Assembly: GCF_001279005.1 (NCBI RefSeq)
Contig: NZ_LGCN01000265.1
Coordinates: 186,001-250,000 of the forward strand
DNA length: 64,000 nt
Reading direction: 5' to 3'
Source of the DNA: Streptomyces caelestis
GTDB lineage: Bacteria > Actinomycetota > Actinomycetes > Streptomycetales > Streptomycetaceae
Shown here: piece by piece, positions 9,345 to 17,494 of the stretch
How positions within the stretch are numbered: position 1 is the first letter of the stretch
How the letters are laid out: each line of letters starts with the position of its first letter
Notes under the pieces: model-generated
The model's database searches: none
The model's input: the letters and a program-made list of their open reading frames with translations, nothing else
What the model was told of the DNA's origin: nothing
Translations under genes and position numbers: made by a program

Positions 9345-9370
9345 GAAACTCACACGAACGAGTGAGTTTC
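9345..9370. promoter_or_regulatory. Perfect inverted repeat in the divergent CAP/acyP control region
   Basis: GAAACTCAC (9345-9353) and GTGAGTTTC (9362-9370) are perfect 9-bp complementary arms around an 8-base centre. The repeat lies 65 bases upstream of the CAP gene start and 85 bases upstream of acyP, where a repressor operator would act. The regulator is unknown; the adjacent HxlR protein is one candidate. Confidence 0.5.
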
Positions 9371-9443
9371 ATATGAGATTTATGGGTGGGGACGCTACCG
9401 CATGGCGCAAGGACGCCGTGTGCCCCCAGTGACTTTGTCCGGT

Positions 9444-9449
9444 TAGGTT
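9444..9449 (+). promoter_or_regulatory. -10 element TAGGTT of a probably leaderless acyP transcript
   Basis: TAGGTT ends six bases before ATG 9456, the spacing expected when transcription starts at the start codon. No SD-like sequence precedes the ATG. No convincing -35 was seen. Confidence 0.4.
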
Positions 9450-9455
9450 GCAGCC

Positions 9456-9737
9456 ATGAGCGAGGATGTGCGATTGATCGCCTGGGTGCGGGGACGTGTC
9501 CAAGGTGTGGGTTTCCGCTGGTTCACGCGCGCCAAGGCGCTGGAGATCGGCGGCCTGAGTGGTTTTGCTCTCAATCTGGGCGACGGCAGGGTCCAAGTGG
9601 TCGCCGAGGGCGCCCGGGAGCGCTGTAAAGGGCTGCTGGACTGGCTCCAGACCGGCGACACGCCCGGACACGTGGACGGAGTCACCGAGATCTGGGACAC
9701 ACCCCGCGGCGGCTACGACGGCTTCGCCATCCGCTGA
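9456..9737 (+). CDS. acyP: Acylphosphatase
   Basis: Small enzyme hydrolysing acyl phosphates such as acetyl or carbamoyl phosphate. The 93-residue protein has the family signature [13 protein letters not shown] with catalytic Arg21 and the conserved Asn40 in [13 protein letters not shown], and ends GGYDGFAIR. Length is standard. It is monocistronic or the first gene of a short unit, divergent from the CAP gene and upstream of a 67-residue ORF and smc; an acylphosphatase near smc is common in streptomycetes. Confidence 0.95.
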   Translation: MSEDVRLIAWVRGRVQGVGFRWFTRAKALEIGGLSGFALNLGDGRVQVVAEGARERCKGLLDWLQTGDTPGHVDGVTEIWDTPRGGYDGFAIR

Positions 9738-10114
9738 TCCCGCCCGCTCCGGCGGCCCCGAACGCCCCGGGCGGTCCGCGCGGCGGGCCCTCCTCGGAGG
9801 AAAAGTCCTGGTGATTGCCGAGAAGGGCTTGCCGTGGGCGGCGCCGGCGGCCAAGATGATCGCCACGTCCCGAGGACCCGTGAGACCCGCGCCGCCGCTC
9901 TCCGCCGGCCGTGCGCACCCGGTTGTCCGCCGATACGGGGCGTGATCGTGTTGACCCTCAAACTTTTTGGTGAGACGCTGAAAGCCCCGCGCACCTTAGC
10001 TGTTTGGCATGGCTGAACGGCAGCACGACTCCAGGCCTGCCAAGCACCGCGGGTGCGAATCCCTCACGACCCACACCGCATCGGTCGGTCACTCATTGTG
10101 GAGGACCATCCATC
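9738..10114 (+). other. Gene-free stretch between acyP and the small coiled-coil ORF
   Basis: No credible CDS. A small hairpin (CCTCC-TC-GGAGG) lies near 9788. An A/T-rich patch starting TTGACCCTCAAACTTTTTGG at 9951 looks like a -35 element and upstream region, but no matching -10 at 16-18 bases was found. Near 10048 the string GGGTGCGAATCCCTC resembles a tRNA T-arm, but no acceptor stem or anticodon arm can be assembled around it. Confidence 0.5.
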
Positions 10115-10318
10115 ATGGCAAAGGCGCTTCTCGGTTACGTCGGCGGCTCCGACCCGCGACTCCTCGCCGAGATGCGACGGCTCCAGCAGCGCGTCCAGGA
10201 CCTGGAATCCGAGCTCGTACGGATCCAGGCGGAGAAGGACGCGCTGGCGGCTGCCGCTTCTCACGACAGGATCATGGAGAGCGTTGACGCACACCAGGCG
10301 GAGCCTGCGCTCACCTGA
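10115..10318 (+). CDS. Small coiled-coil protein, 67 residues, unknown function
   Basis: ATG 10115 is preceded by GGAGGACC eight bases upstream, and the frame ends at 10318. The protein begins MAKALLGYVGGSDPRLLAEM and continues with a single amphipathic heptad helix (RRLQQRVQDLESELVRIQAE), then a short Ala-rich tail. There is no signal peptide or membrane segment. The good SD, the G+C-biased third positions and a dedicated terminator downstream argue for a real gene. A DNA- or Smc-related role is suggested only by adjacency and is unproven. Confidence 0.72.
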   Translation: MAKALLGYVGGSDPRLLAEMRRLQQRVQDLESELVRIQAEKDALAAAASHDRIMESVDAHQAEPALT

Positions 10319-10392
10319 TCACTTCACCGCCGCACGAACAGCACAGCAGTGGTCGGGCCCGCCCGTCACCACCGTCGAGCAGTCAGAACTCC

Positions 10393-10418
10393 AAGGGACG
10401 CCCCGGCGTCCCTTTTTT
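10393..10418 (+). terminator. Classical intrinsic terminator with a T-run
   Basis: AAGGGACGCC (10393-10402) pairs with GGCGTCCCTT (10405-10414), and the stem continues into TTTTTT (10413-10418). A hairpin with a true U-tract is unusual for Streptomyces. It isolates the small ORF from smc. Confidence 0.85.
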
Positions 10419-10577
10419 CTTTCCCGCCTCCGCGACCTCACCCCGGCACCCGCGCCCCCGCGCACGGCGCTTAGCACTCGCTGTCCCGCGCATCCTTTCA
10501 CCGTCTTCAACGTCTGGTGTGCCCTGCGCGTTCACCCGCGAAACCGTGTGTTCACGGAGCGGGATCCGCCCGGCGGG

Positions 10578-10583
10578 TAGAGT
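10578..10583 (+). promoter_or_regulatory. -10-like TAGAGT just before smc
   Basis: TAGAGT ends eight bases before the smc GTG at 10592, and no strong SD precedes the GTG, so a leaderless or very short-leader smc transcript is possible. The -35 region is weak (TTCACG near 10551, spacing too long). Confidence 0.3.
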
Positions 10584-10591
10584 CCGGCGGC

Positions 10592-13500
10592 GTGCACCTC
10601 AAGGCCCTGACCCTCCGCGGCTTCAAGTCGTTCGCCTCCGCGACCACGCTCCGTTTCGAGCCGGGGATCACCTGCGTCGTGGGTCCGAACGGCTCGGGCA
10701 AGTCCAACGTCGTGGACGCGCTCAGCTGGGTCATGGGCGAGCAGGGCGCCAAGTCGCTGCGCGGCGGCAAGATGGAGGACGTCATCTTCGCCGGCACCAC
10801 CGGCCGCCCCCCGCTGGGCCGCGCCGAGGTGTCCCTGACCATCGACAACTCCGACGGCGCCCTCCCCATCGAGTACTCCGAGGTCACCATCACGCGGATC
10901 ATGTTCCGCAACGGCGGCAGCGAGTACCAGATCAACGGCGACACCTGCCGGCTCCTCGACATCCAGGAACTGCTGTCCGACTCCGGCATCGGCCGTGAGA
11001 TGCACGTCATCGTCGGCCAGGGCCGGCTCGACTCCGTCCTGCACGCCGACCCCACGGGCCGCCGCGCCTTCATCGAGGAGGCCGCCGGCGTCCTCAAGCA
11101 CCGCAAGCGCAAGGAGAAGGCGCTGCGGAAGCTGGACGCGATGCAGGCCAACCTCGCCCGTGTGCGGGACCTCACCGAGGAACTGCGGCGCCGGCTCAAG
11201 CCGCTCGGCCGCCAGGCCGCCGTCGCGCGGCGGGCCGCCGTCATCCAGGCCGACCTGCGCGACGCCCGGCTGCGGCTGCTCGCCGACGACCTCGTACGGC
11301 TGCGCGAGGCGCTGCGGGCCGAGATCGCCGACGAGACCGTCCTCAAGGAGCGCAAGGAGGCGGCCGAGGCCGAGCTGGGGCGGGCGCTCCGGCGCGAGGC
11401 CCACCTGGAGGACGAGGTGCGCCGGCTCAGCCCGCGCCTGCACAGCGCCCAGCAGACCTGGTACGAGCTCTCCCAGCTCGCCGAGCGGGTGCGCGGCACG
11501 ATCTCGCTGGCCGACGCGCGCGTGAAGAGCGCGACGTCCGCGCCCGTCGAGGAGCGGGGCGGGCGGGACCCGGAGGACATGGAGCGCGAGGCCGCCCGCG
11601 TCCGCGAGCAGGAGGCCGAACTGGAGGCCGCCCTGGAGGCGGCCGAACGCGCCCTGGAGGACACGGTCGCCCACCGCGCGGAACTGGAACGCGAACTCGC
11701 CCAGGAGGAACGGCGCCTGAAGGACGTCGCGCGGGCCGTGGCCGACCGGCGCGAAGGGCTCGCCCGGCTCAAGGGACAGGTGGGCGCGGCCCGTTCGCGT
11801 GCCGCCGCGGCCCAGGCCGAGATCGAGCGGCTGGCCGCCGCGCATGACGGGGCCCGGGAGCGGGCCGTCGCCGCACAGGAGGAGTACGAGGCGCTCCGGG
11901 CCGAGGTCGACGGCCTCGACGCGGGCGACACCGAACTCGCCGAGCGGCACGAGGACGCCAGGCGACGGCTCGCGGAGGCCGAGACCGCCCTCACCGCAGC
12001 CCGCGAGGCGGTCACCGCCACGGAACGGGAACACGCCGCGACCCAGGCCCGCCACGAGGCACTGGCGCTCGGCCTGCGCCGCAAGGACGGCACCGGCGCC
12101 CTGCTGGGAGCGAAGGACCGCCTCACGGGGCTGCTGGGTCCGGCCGCGGAGCTGCTGGCGGTGACGGCCGGCTACGAGGTACCGCTCGCGGCCGCGTTCG
12201 GCACGGCGGCGGACGCCCTGGCGGCGACCTCACCGTCCGCCGCGGCCGACGCGATCCGCCTGCTCCGGGCACAGGACGCGGGCCGGGCGGCCCTGCTCCT
12301 GACCGGGACACCGGACCTGCGAAGGGGCACGGAGGACCGCGCGACCGAGCTCGACGGCCCCGGCTCCCCCCTCCCCGCCGAGCGCCTCGTCAGCGGACCT
12401 CCCGAGCTGATGCCGGCCGTACGACGGCTCCTGCGCCACATCGTCGTCGTCGGCACCCTGGAGGAGGCCGAGGAGCTCGTCGCCGCCCACCCCCATCTCA
12501 CCGCCGTCACCGCCGACGGCGATCTGCTCGGCGCCCACTTCGCGCAGGGCGGTTCGGCGGGCGCCCCCAGCCTGCTGGAAGTACAGGCGTCCGTGGACGA
12601 GGCCGCCGCCGAGCTGGAGGAGCTGGCCGCGCGGTGCGCGGAGCTGGCCGAGGCGCAGGAGGCGGCGGCCGGCCGGCGCCGGGAGTGCGCGGGCCTCGTC
12701 GAGGAGCTCGGGGAGCGGCGCCGGGCCGCGGACCGGGAGAAGTCCTCCGTCGCCCAGCAGCTCGGCCGGCTCGCGGGACAGGCGCGCGGTGCCGCCGGGG
12801 AGGCCGAGCGGGCCGAAGCCGCGGCGGCCCGGGCCCAGGAAGCCCTCGACAAGGCGCTCATCGACGTCGAGGAACTCGCCGAGCGGCTCGCCGTCGCCGA
12901 GGAGACGCCGTTCGAGGAGGAGCCCGACACCGCCGTACGCGATCGGCTCGCCGCCGACGGGGCCAACGCCCGCCAGACGGAGATGGAGGCCCGTCTCCAG
13001 GTCCGTACGCACGAGGAGCGGGTGAAGGGGCTCGCCGGACGGGCCGACTCACTGGACCGCGCCGCCCGCGCGGAACGCGAGGCACGCGCGCGTGCCGAAC
13101 AGCGCCGGGCCCGGCTGCGCCACGAGGCCGCCGTCGCCGGGGCCGTGGCCTCCGGCGCCCGGCAGCTCCTCGCACACGTCGAGGTCTCCCTCGCCCGCGC
13201 CGACCGGGAGCGCACCGCCGCCGAGGCCGCCAAGGCCCGCCGCGAGCAGGAACTCGCCCGCGCCCGCACCGAGGGACGCGATCTCAAGGCGGAACTCGAC
13301 AAGTTGACGGATTCAGTTCACCGAGGCGAGGTACTAGGAGCGGAGAAGCGGCTGCGGATGGAGCAGCTGGAGACCAGGGCGCTGGAGGAACTGGGTGTGG
13401 AACCGGCCGGGCTGGTGTCGGAGTACGGTCCGCACCAGCCGGTGCCGCCCTCGCCCCCCGCCGGGGACGAACAGCTGCCGGAGGCTGATTCCCATGGCGG

Positions 13501-14191
13501 CTCCGCCGCGGGGGAGCACCCGCGCAACCGGCCCCGCCCCTTCGTCCGGGCCGAGCAGGAGAAGCGCCTGAAGGCCGCCGAGCGCGCCTACCAGCAGCTC
13601 GGCAAGGTGAACCCGCTCGCCCTGGAGGAGTTCGCGGCGCTCGAGGAACGCCACCAGTTCCTCAGCGAGCAGCTGGCGGACCTGAAGAAGACCCGCGCGG
13701 ACCTGCTCCAGGTCGTCAAGGAGGTCGACGAACGCGTCGAACAGGTCTTCACCGAGGCCTACCGGGACACCGCGCGCGAGTTCGAGGGCGTCTTCTCCCG
13801 GCTGTTCCCGGGCGGCGAGGGCCGTCTGGTGCTGACCGACCCCGACAACATGCTCACCACGGGCGTGGACGTCGAGGCGCGGCCGCCGGGCAAGAAGGTC
13901 AAGCGGCTCTCCCTGCTCTCGGGCGGTGAGCGGTCGCTGACCGCGGTGGCGATGCTCGTGTCGATCTTCAAGGCGCGGCCCAGCCCGTTCTACGTCATGG
14001 ACGAGGTCGAGGCCGCCCTCGACGACACCAACCTCCAGCGGCTGATCCGGATCATGCAGGAGCTGCAGGAGGCCTCGCAGCTGATCGTGATCACGCACCA
14101 GAAGCGCACCATGGAGGTCGCCGACGCGCTCTACGGCGTCTCCATGCAGGGCGACGGCGTGTCCAAGGTCATCAGCCAGCGTCTGCGCTAG
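10592..14191 (+). CDS. smc: Chromosome segregation/condensation protein SMC
   Basis: Core ATPase of the SMC-ScpAB condensin, needed for nucleoid compaction and segregation in sporulating hyphae. The 1199-residue protein starts VHLKALTLRGFKSFA, with Walker A GPNGSGKSN at residues 31-39; long coiled coils flank a hinge beginning near residue 505 (LLGPAAELLAVTAGYEV); the C-terminal head has the signature LSGGERSL near residue 1109 and Walker B FYVMDEVEAALDD near residue 1132. A Pro/Gly-rich, non-helical insertion (about residues 946-984) interrupts the C-terminal coiled coil. GTG 10592 gives the canonical N terminus. Confidence 0.97.
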   Translation: MHLKALTLRGFKSFASATTLRFEPGITCVVGPNGSGKSNVVDALSWVMGEQGAKSLRGGKMEDVIFAGTTGRPPLGRAEVSLTIDNSDGALPIEYSEVTITRIMFRNGGSEYQINGDTCRLLDIQELLSDSGIGREMHVIVGQGRLDSVLHADPTGRRAFIEEAAGVLKHRKRKEKALRKLDAMQANLARVRDLTEELRRRLKPLGRQAAVARRAAVIQADLRDARLRLLADDLVRLREALRAEIADETVLKERKEAAEAELGRALRREAHLEDEVRRLSPRLHSAQQTWYELSQLAERVRGTISLADARVKSATSAPVEERGGRDPEDMEREAARVREQEAELEAALEAAERALEDTVAHRAELERELAQEERRLKDVARAVADRREGLARLKGQVGAARSRAAAAQAEIERLAAAHDGARERAVAAQEEYEALRAEVDGLDAGDTELAERHEDARRRLAEAETALTAAREAVTATEREHAATQARHEALALGLRRKDGTGALLGAKDRLTGLLGPAAELLAVTAGYEVPLAAAFGTAADALAATSPSAAADAIRLLRAQDAGRAALLLTGTPDLRRGTEDRATELDGPGSPLPAERLVSGPPELMPAVRRLLRHIVVVGTLEEAEELVAAHPHLTAVTADGDLLGAHFAQGGSAGAPSLLEVQASVDEAAAELEELAARCAELAEAQEAAAGRRRECAGLVEELGERRRAADREKSSVAQQLGRLAGQARGAAGEAERAEAAAARAQEALDKALIDVEELAERLAVAEETPFEEEPDTAVRDRLAADGANARQTEMEARLQVRTHEERVKGLAGRADSLDRAARAEREARARAEQRRARLRHEAAVAGAVASGARQLLAHVEVSLARADRERTAAEAAKARREQELARARTEGRDLKAELDKLTDSVHRGEVLGAEKRLRMEQLETRALEELGVEPAGLVSEYGPHQPVPPSPPAGDEQLPEADSHGGSAAGEHPRNRPRPFVRAEQEKRLKAAERAYQQLGKVNPLALEEFAALEERHQFLSEQLADLKKTRADLLQVVKEVDERVEQVFTEAYRDTAREFEGVFSRLFPGGEGRLVLTDPDNMLTTGVDVEARPPGKKVKRLSLLSGGERSLTAVAMLVSIFKARPSPFYVMDEVEAALDDTNLQRLIRIMQELQEASQLIVITHQKRTMEVADALYGVSMQGDGVSKVISQRLR

Positions 14192-14263
14192 AGCAGCACA
14201 CAATCTTCAAGTTCTGAACGATCTTTACTTCCGCACGTCTCCAAAGTCACAACACACGGCCTA

Positions 14264-14291
14264 TTGACTTCAATAGTTGAAGACATAGTCT
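14264..14291 (+). promoter_or_regulatory. Probable glcP promoter
   Basis: TTGACT (14264-14269) and TAGTCT (14286-14291) are spaced by 16 bases in a locally A/T-rich stretch about 100 bases upstream of the glcP GTG. The spacer contains a perfect inverted repeat. Confidence 0.6.
14268..14282. promoter_or_regulatory. Operator-like palindrome inside the glcP promoter spacer
   Basis: CTTCAA-TAG-TTGAAG is a perfect 6-bp inverted repeat with a 3-base centre, lying between the -35 and -10 hexamers. A bound protein would block RNA polymerase, as expected for a sugar-responsive repressor. Confidence 0.55.
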
Positions 14292-14306
14292 CTGCAATGT
14301 TGCTTT

Positions 14307-14325
14307 TACCTTCAGGTACCTTCAG
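14307..14325 (+). repeat. Tandem 9-mer direct repeat in the glcP leader
   Basis: TACCTTCAG occurs at 14307-14315 and again at 14317-14325, a period of 10 bases (one helical turn), just downstream of the probable transcription start. It could be a second protein-binding element. Confidence 0.55.
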
Positions 14326-14386
14326 TTGGACCTCGAAGGGCTGACCCCCCATCCGGCGACGTTGCCGGTGGCCCGAGGAGTACAAC

Positions 14387-15805
14387 GTGACCAGCACACC
14401 GCAGGCACAGCAGTCAGGAGCCAAGGCGGCTCACCCCGATCATCTCGGGCACGTCATCTTCATCGCGGCGGCGGCCGCCATGGGCGGTTTCCTCTTCGGC
14501 TACGACAGCTCCGTGATCAACGGCGCCGTCGAGGCCGTCCGCGACCGCTACGACATCGGCTCCGCCGCGCTCGCGCAGGTCATCGCCATCGCCCTGATCG
14601 GCTGTGCCATCGGCGCCGCGACCGCCGGCCGCATAGCCGACCGCATCGGCCGCATCCGGTGCATGCAGATCGCCGCGGTCCTGTTCACCGTCAGCGCCGT
14701 CGGCTCCGCGCTGCCCTTCGCGCTGTGGGACCTCGCCTTCTGGCGCGTCGTCGGCGGCTTCGCCATCGGCATGGCCTCCGTCATCGGCCCGGCCTACATC
14801 GCCGAGGTCGCCCCGCCCGCCTACCGCGGCCGGCTCGGTTCCTTCCAGCAGGCCGCGATCGTCGTCGGCATCGCCGTGTCCCAGCTGGTCAACTGGGGCA
14901 TCCTCAACGCCGCCGACGGCGACCAGCGCGGTGAGCTGATGGGCCTGGAGGCCTGGCAGGTCATGCTCGGCGTCATGGTGATCCCGGCCGTCCTGTACGG
15001 CCTGCTCTCCTTCGCCATCCCCGAGTCCCCGCGCTACCTGATCTCCGTCGGCAAGCGCGAGCGCGCCCGGCAGATCCTCGAAGAGGTCGAGGGCAAGGAC
15101 ATCGACCTGACCGCCCGCGTCACCGAGATCGAGTCGGCGATGCACCGCGAGGAGAAGTCCAGCTTCAAGGACCTGCTCGGCGGCAGCTTCTTCTTCAAGC
15201 CGATCGTCTGGATCGGCATCGGCCTGTCGGTGTTCCAGCAGTTCGTCGGCATCAACGTCGCGTTCTACTACTCCTCGACGCTGTGGCAGTCGGTCGGCGT
15301 CGACCCGACGGACTCGTTCTTCTACTCGTTCACCACGTCGATCATCAACATCGTCGGCACCGTCATCGCGATGATCTTCGTCGACCGCATCGGCCGCAAG
15401 CCGCTCGCGATCATCGGCTCCGTCGGCATGGTGATCGGTCTCGCCCTCGAGGCCTGGGCCTTCTCCGCCGACCTCGTCGACGGGGCGCTGCCGGCCACCC
15501 AGGGCTGGGTCGCCCTGATCGCCGCGCACGTCTTCGTCCTCTTCTTCGCCCTGTCGTGGGGCGTGGTCGTCTGGGTCATGCTCGGCGAGATGTTCCCCAA
15601 CCGGCTCCGCGCCGCCGCCCTCGGCGTCGCCGCCGCCGCGCAGTGGATCGCCAACTGGGCCATCACCGCGAGCTTCCCCTCGCTGGCCGACTGGAACCTG
15701 TCGTTCACCTACGTGATCTACACGGTCTTCGCCGCGCTCTCCATCCCGTTCGTCCTGAAGTTCGTGAAGGAGACCAAGGGCAAGACGCTGGAGGAGATGG
15801 GCTGA
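14387..15805 (+). CDS. glcP: Glucose permease, MFS sugar porter family
   Basis: Proton-coupled glucose importer; S. coelicolor GlcP1 is encoded in this position after smc and is the main glucose uptake system feeding glucokinase. The 472-residue protein has twelve predicted membrane helices and the sugar-porter motifs: GRIADRIGR after helix 2, PESPRYL near residue 214, QQFVGIN near residue 284, the second DRIGRKPL near residue 333, and the terminal KETKGKTLEEM. GTG 14387 has GAGGAG six bases upstream. The promoter region carries a palindrome and direct repeats, consistent with glucose-responsive control. A strong hairpin terminates it before ftsY. Confidence 0.92.
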   Translation: MTSTPQAQQSGAKAAHPDHLGHVIFIAAAAAMGGFLFGYDSSVINGAVEAVRDRYDIGSAALAQVIAIALIGCAIGAATAGRIADRIGRIRCMQIAAVLFTVSAVGSALPFALWDLAFWRVVGGFAIGMASVIGPAYIAEVAPPAYRGRLGSFQQAAIVVGIAVSQLVNWGILNAADGDQRGELMGLEAWQVMLGVMVIPAVLYGLLSFAIPESPRYLISVGKRERARQILEEVEGKDIDLTARVTEIESAMHREEKSSFKDLLGGSFFFKPIVWIGIGLSVFQQFVGINVAFYYSSTLWQSVGVDPTDSFFYSFTTSIINIVGTVIAMIFVDRIGRKPLAIIGSVGMVIGLALEAWAFSADLVDGALPATQGWVALIAAHVFVLFFALSWGVVVWVMLGEMFPNRLRAAALGVAAAAQWIANWAITASFPSLADWNLSFTYVIYTVFAALSIPFVLKFVKETKGKTLEEMG

Positions 15806-15867
15806 GCAGCCCTCCCAGTCCGGGGAGGAGGGCTCACGTCCCCGCTGCCCCTCTCCTCGTACCTTCG

Positions 15868-15906
15868 CCGCCGCCCTCGCCCGGGTCACCCGGGCGAGGG
15901 CGGCGG
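15868..15906. terminator. Very stable terminator between glcP and ftsY
   Basis: An 18-bp perfect stem centred on the trinucleotide TCA at 15886-15888, with arms running 15868-15885 and 15889-15906. No T-run. Confidence 0.8.
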
Positions 15907-16006
15907 TGTGTTCTCCCCGGGGAGCCGGGCATCAGGCGTGGGCCTTCGCGGGTCCCGCGCGTACAACGGACGGCCTCGTGAGAGGTCGCGCCATACTGGG
16001 GCTGTT

Positions 16007-17209
16007 ATGGACATCGTCATCCTTGCTGTAGTCATCGCCGTGGTCGTGCTCGGCGCGCTCGGCGGGCTCATCGTCGGCAGTCGGCGCAGGAAGCCACTGC
16101 CCCCGCCGCCGCCCGCCGCGCCCGACATCACCGCCCCTCCGACCGAGCCGCACGTCGGCGAAGAGGCCGAGACGCCGCGGGAGGAACCGCGGCGCACCAT
16201 CGAGGAGGTTGATCTTCCGGCGGGCGCCGGTCCCGTCGTCATCGAGGAACCGCCCGCCGCCGAGGCTCCCGAGATCGAGATCCCGGAGCCCACCGCCGGC
16301 CGTCTGGTCCGGCTGCGCGCCCGTCTCTCCCGTTCGCAGAACGCCCTGGGCAAGGGTCTGCTCACCCTGCTGTCCCGCGAGCACCTCGACGAGGACACCT
16401 GGGAGGAGATCGAGGACACCCTGCTCACCGCCGACGTCGGTGTGCAGCCCACCCAGGAGCTGGTCGAGCGGCTGCGCGAGCGCGTGAAGGTACTCGGCAC
16501 CCGCACCCCCGAGGAGCTGCGCGGACTGCTCCGTGAGGAGCTGATCACGCTGGTCGGCCCCGAGATGGACCGCACCGTGCACACCGAGAACCCGGCCGGC
16601 GGCCCCGGCGTCGTGATGGTCGTCGGCGTCAACGGCACCGGCAAGACCACCACCACCGGCAAGCTCGCCCGCGTCCTGGTCGCCGACGGCAACACCGTCG
16701 TGCTCGGCGCCGCCGACACCTTCCGTGCCGCCGCCGCCGACCAGCTGCAGACCTGGGGCGAGCGGGTCGGCGCCCACACCGTGCGCGGCCCGGAGGGCGG
16801 TGATCCGGCCTCCGTCGCGTTCGACGCGGTCAAGGAGGGCAAGGAGATGGCCGCCGGCGCCGTGCTCATCGACACCGCGGGCCGGCTGCACACCAAGACC
16901 GGCCTCATGGACGAGCTCGGCAAGGTCAAGCGGGTCGTGGAGAAGCAGGCCCCGCTGGACGAGGTGCTGCTCGTGCTCGACGCCACCACCGGTCAGAACG
17001 GTCTGGTGCAGGCGCGGGTCTTCGCCGAGGTCGTCGCCATCACCGGCATCGTGCTCACCAAGCTGGACGGCACGGCCAAGGGCGGCATCGTGATCGCCGT
17101 CCAGCGCGAGCTGGGCGTGCCGGTCAAGCTGATCGGGCTCGGTGAGGGCGCGGACGACCTGGCGCCGTTCGAGCCGGACGCGTTCGTGGACGCCCTCATC
17201 GGGGAGTGA
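16007..17209 (+). CDS. ftsY: Signal recognition particle receptor FtsY
   Basis: GTPase that docks SRP-ribosome complexes at the membrane. The 400-residue protein begins with a membrane anchor (MDIVILAVVIAVVVLGALG), followed by a P/E-rich acidic linker, then the NG domain: G1 GVNGTGKTT near residue 207, DTAGRLHTK near residue 288 and TKLDGTAKGG near residue 351. The direct transmembrane N terminus is the actinobacterial arrangement. ATG 16007 is preceded by TACTGG seven bases away and no clear SD, so the transcript may be leaderless. The partner gene ffh lies 7.5 kb downstream. Confidence 0.96.
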   Translation: MDIVILAVVIAVVVLGALGGLIVGSRRRKPLPPPPPAAPDITAPPTEPHVGEEAETPREEPRRTIEEVDLPAGAGPVVIEEPPAAEAPEIEIPEPTAGRLVRLRARLSRSQNALGKGLLTLLSREHLDEDTWEEIEDTLLTADVGVQPTQELVERLRERVKVLGTRTPEELRGLLREELITLVGPEMDRTVHTENPAGGPGVVMVVGVNGTGKTTTTGKLARVLVADGNTVVLGAADTFRAAAADQLQTWGERVGAHTVRGPEGGDPASVAFDAVKEGKEMAAGAVLIDTAGRLHTKTGLMDELGKVKRVVEKQAPLDEVLLVLDATTGQNGLVQARVFAEVVAITGIVLTKLDGTAKGGIVIAVQRELGVPVKLIGLGEGADDLAPFEPDAFVDALIGE

Positions 17210-17246
17210 GGTCCGACTCCGTCAGACGGATCCGGCAGACGCGAGG

Positions 17247-17284
17247 AAGCGCCCGCCCCCGAGCAGAGCGGGGGACGGGCGCTT
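17247..17284 (+). terminator. ftsY terminator
   Basis: AAGCGCCCG-CCCCC pairs with GGGGG-A-CGGGCGCTT (14 bp with one bulged A) across a 9-base loop, 37 bases after the ftsY stop. Confidence 0.8.
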
Positions 17285-17370
17285 CGCCGTGTCCGGGGGT
17301 GTGCGGCGTCGGTGTGGGCCGGGGCGGGTCGCTCCGCCCGGCGCTTGCGGGGGTGCCTGCCCCACTCCCG

Positions 17371-17416
17371 GCTGCTCCCTCGCTCCCGACTTCGCTCGAG
17401 CGGGGGACCCCCGTCG
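17371..17416. repeat. Dispersed Streptomyces intergenic repeat (CTTCGCTCGAGCGGGGG type)
   Basis: The stretch contains CTCCCTCGCTCC, GACTTCGCTCGAGCGG and GGGGACCCCC. From memory, this string family recurs in intergenic regions of many Streptomyces genomes. CCCTCGCTC and GAGCGGGGG can pair into a hairpin. It lies between two convergent genes and may contribute to bidirectional termination. Confidence 0.5.
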
Positions 17417-17424
17417 TCCTGGGG

Positions 17425-17460
17425 GTGCCTCTCGGGCCCTTTCGGGCTCCGGGGAGGCAC
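17425..17460 (-). terminator. Terminator-like hairpin at the 3' end of the prim-pol gene
   Basis: GTGCCTC (17425-17431) and GAGGCAC (17454-17460) form the base, with inner GCCC-TTTC-GGGC pairing and a small bulge. Located 35 bases past the stop of the minus-strand gene. Confidence 0.55.
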
Positions 17461-17494
17461 GACTGCCCGCGGAGTGCGGGGCCCGTCCGTGTGG

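Noticed and set aside
8071..9372. Longer start of the CAP gene at 9372
   Set aside because: It would translate through the inverted repeat, with no SD; the ATG at 9279 has AGGAAGG upstream.
10009..10100. Possible tRNA or tmRNA around GGGTGCGAATCCCTC
   Set aside because: Only a T-arm-like element with one mismatch is seen; no 7-bp acceptor stem, anticodon arm or CCA-compatible end could be assembled.
10009..10287. Overlapping 92-residue ORF across the small coiled-coil gene
   Set aside because: Arg/Pro-rich translation in a shifted frame of a better-supported ORF with SD; composition typical of an antiphase shadow.
15908..16006. Upstream extension of ftsY
   Set aside because: The added residues are non-conserved and include the terminator arm; ATG 16007 begins directly with the membrane anchor, as in other actinobacterial FtsY proteins.
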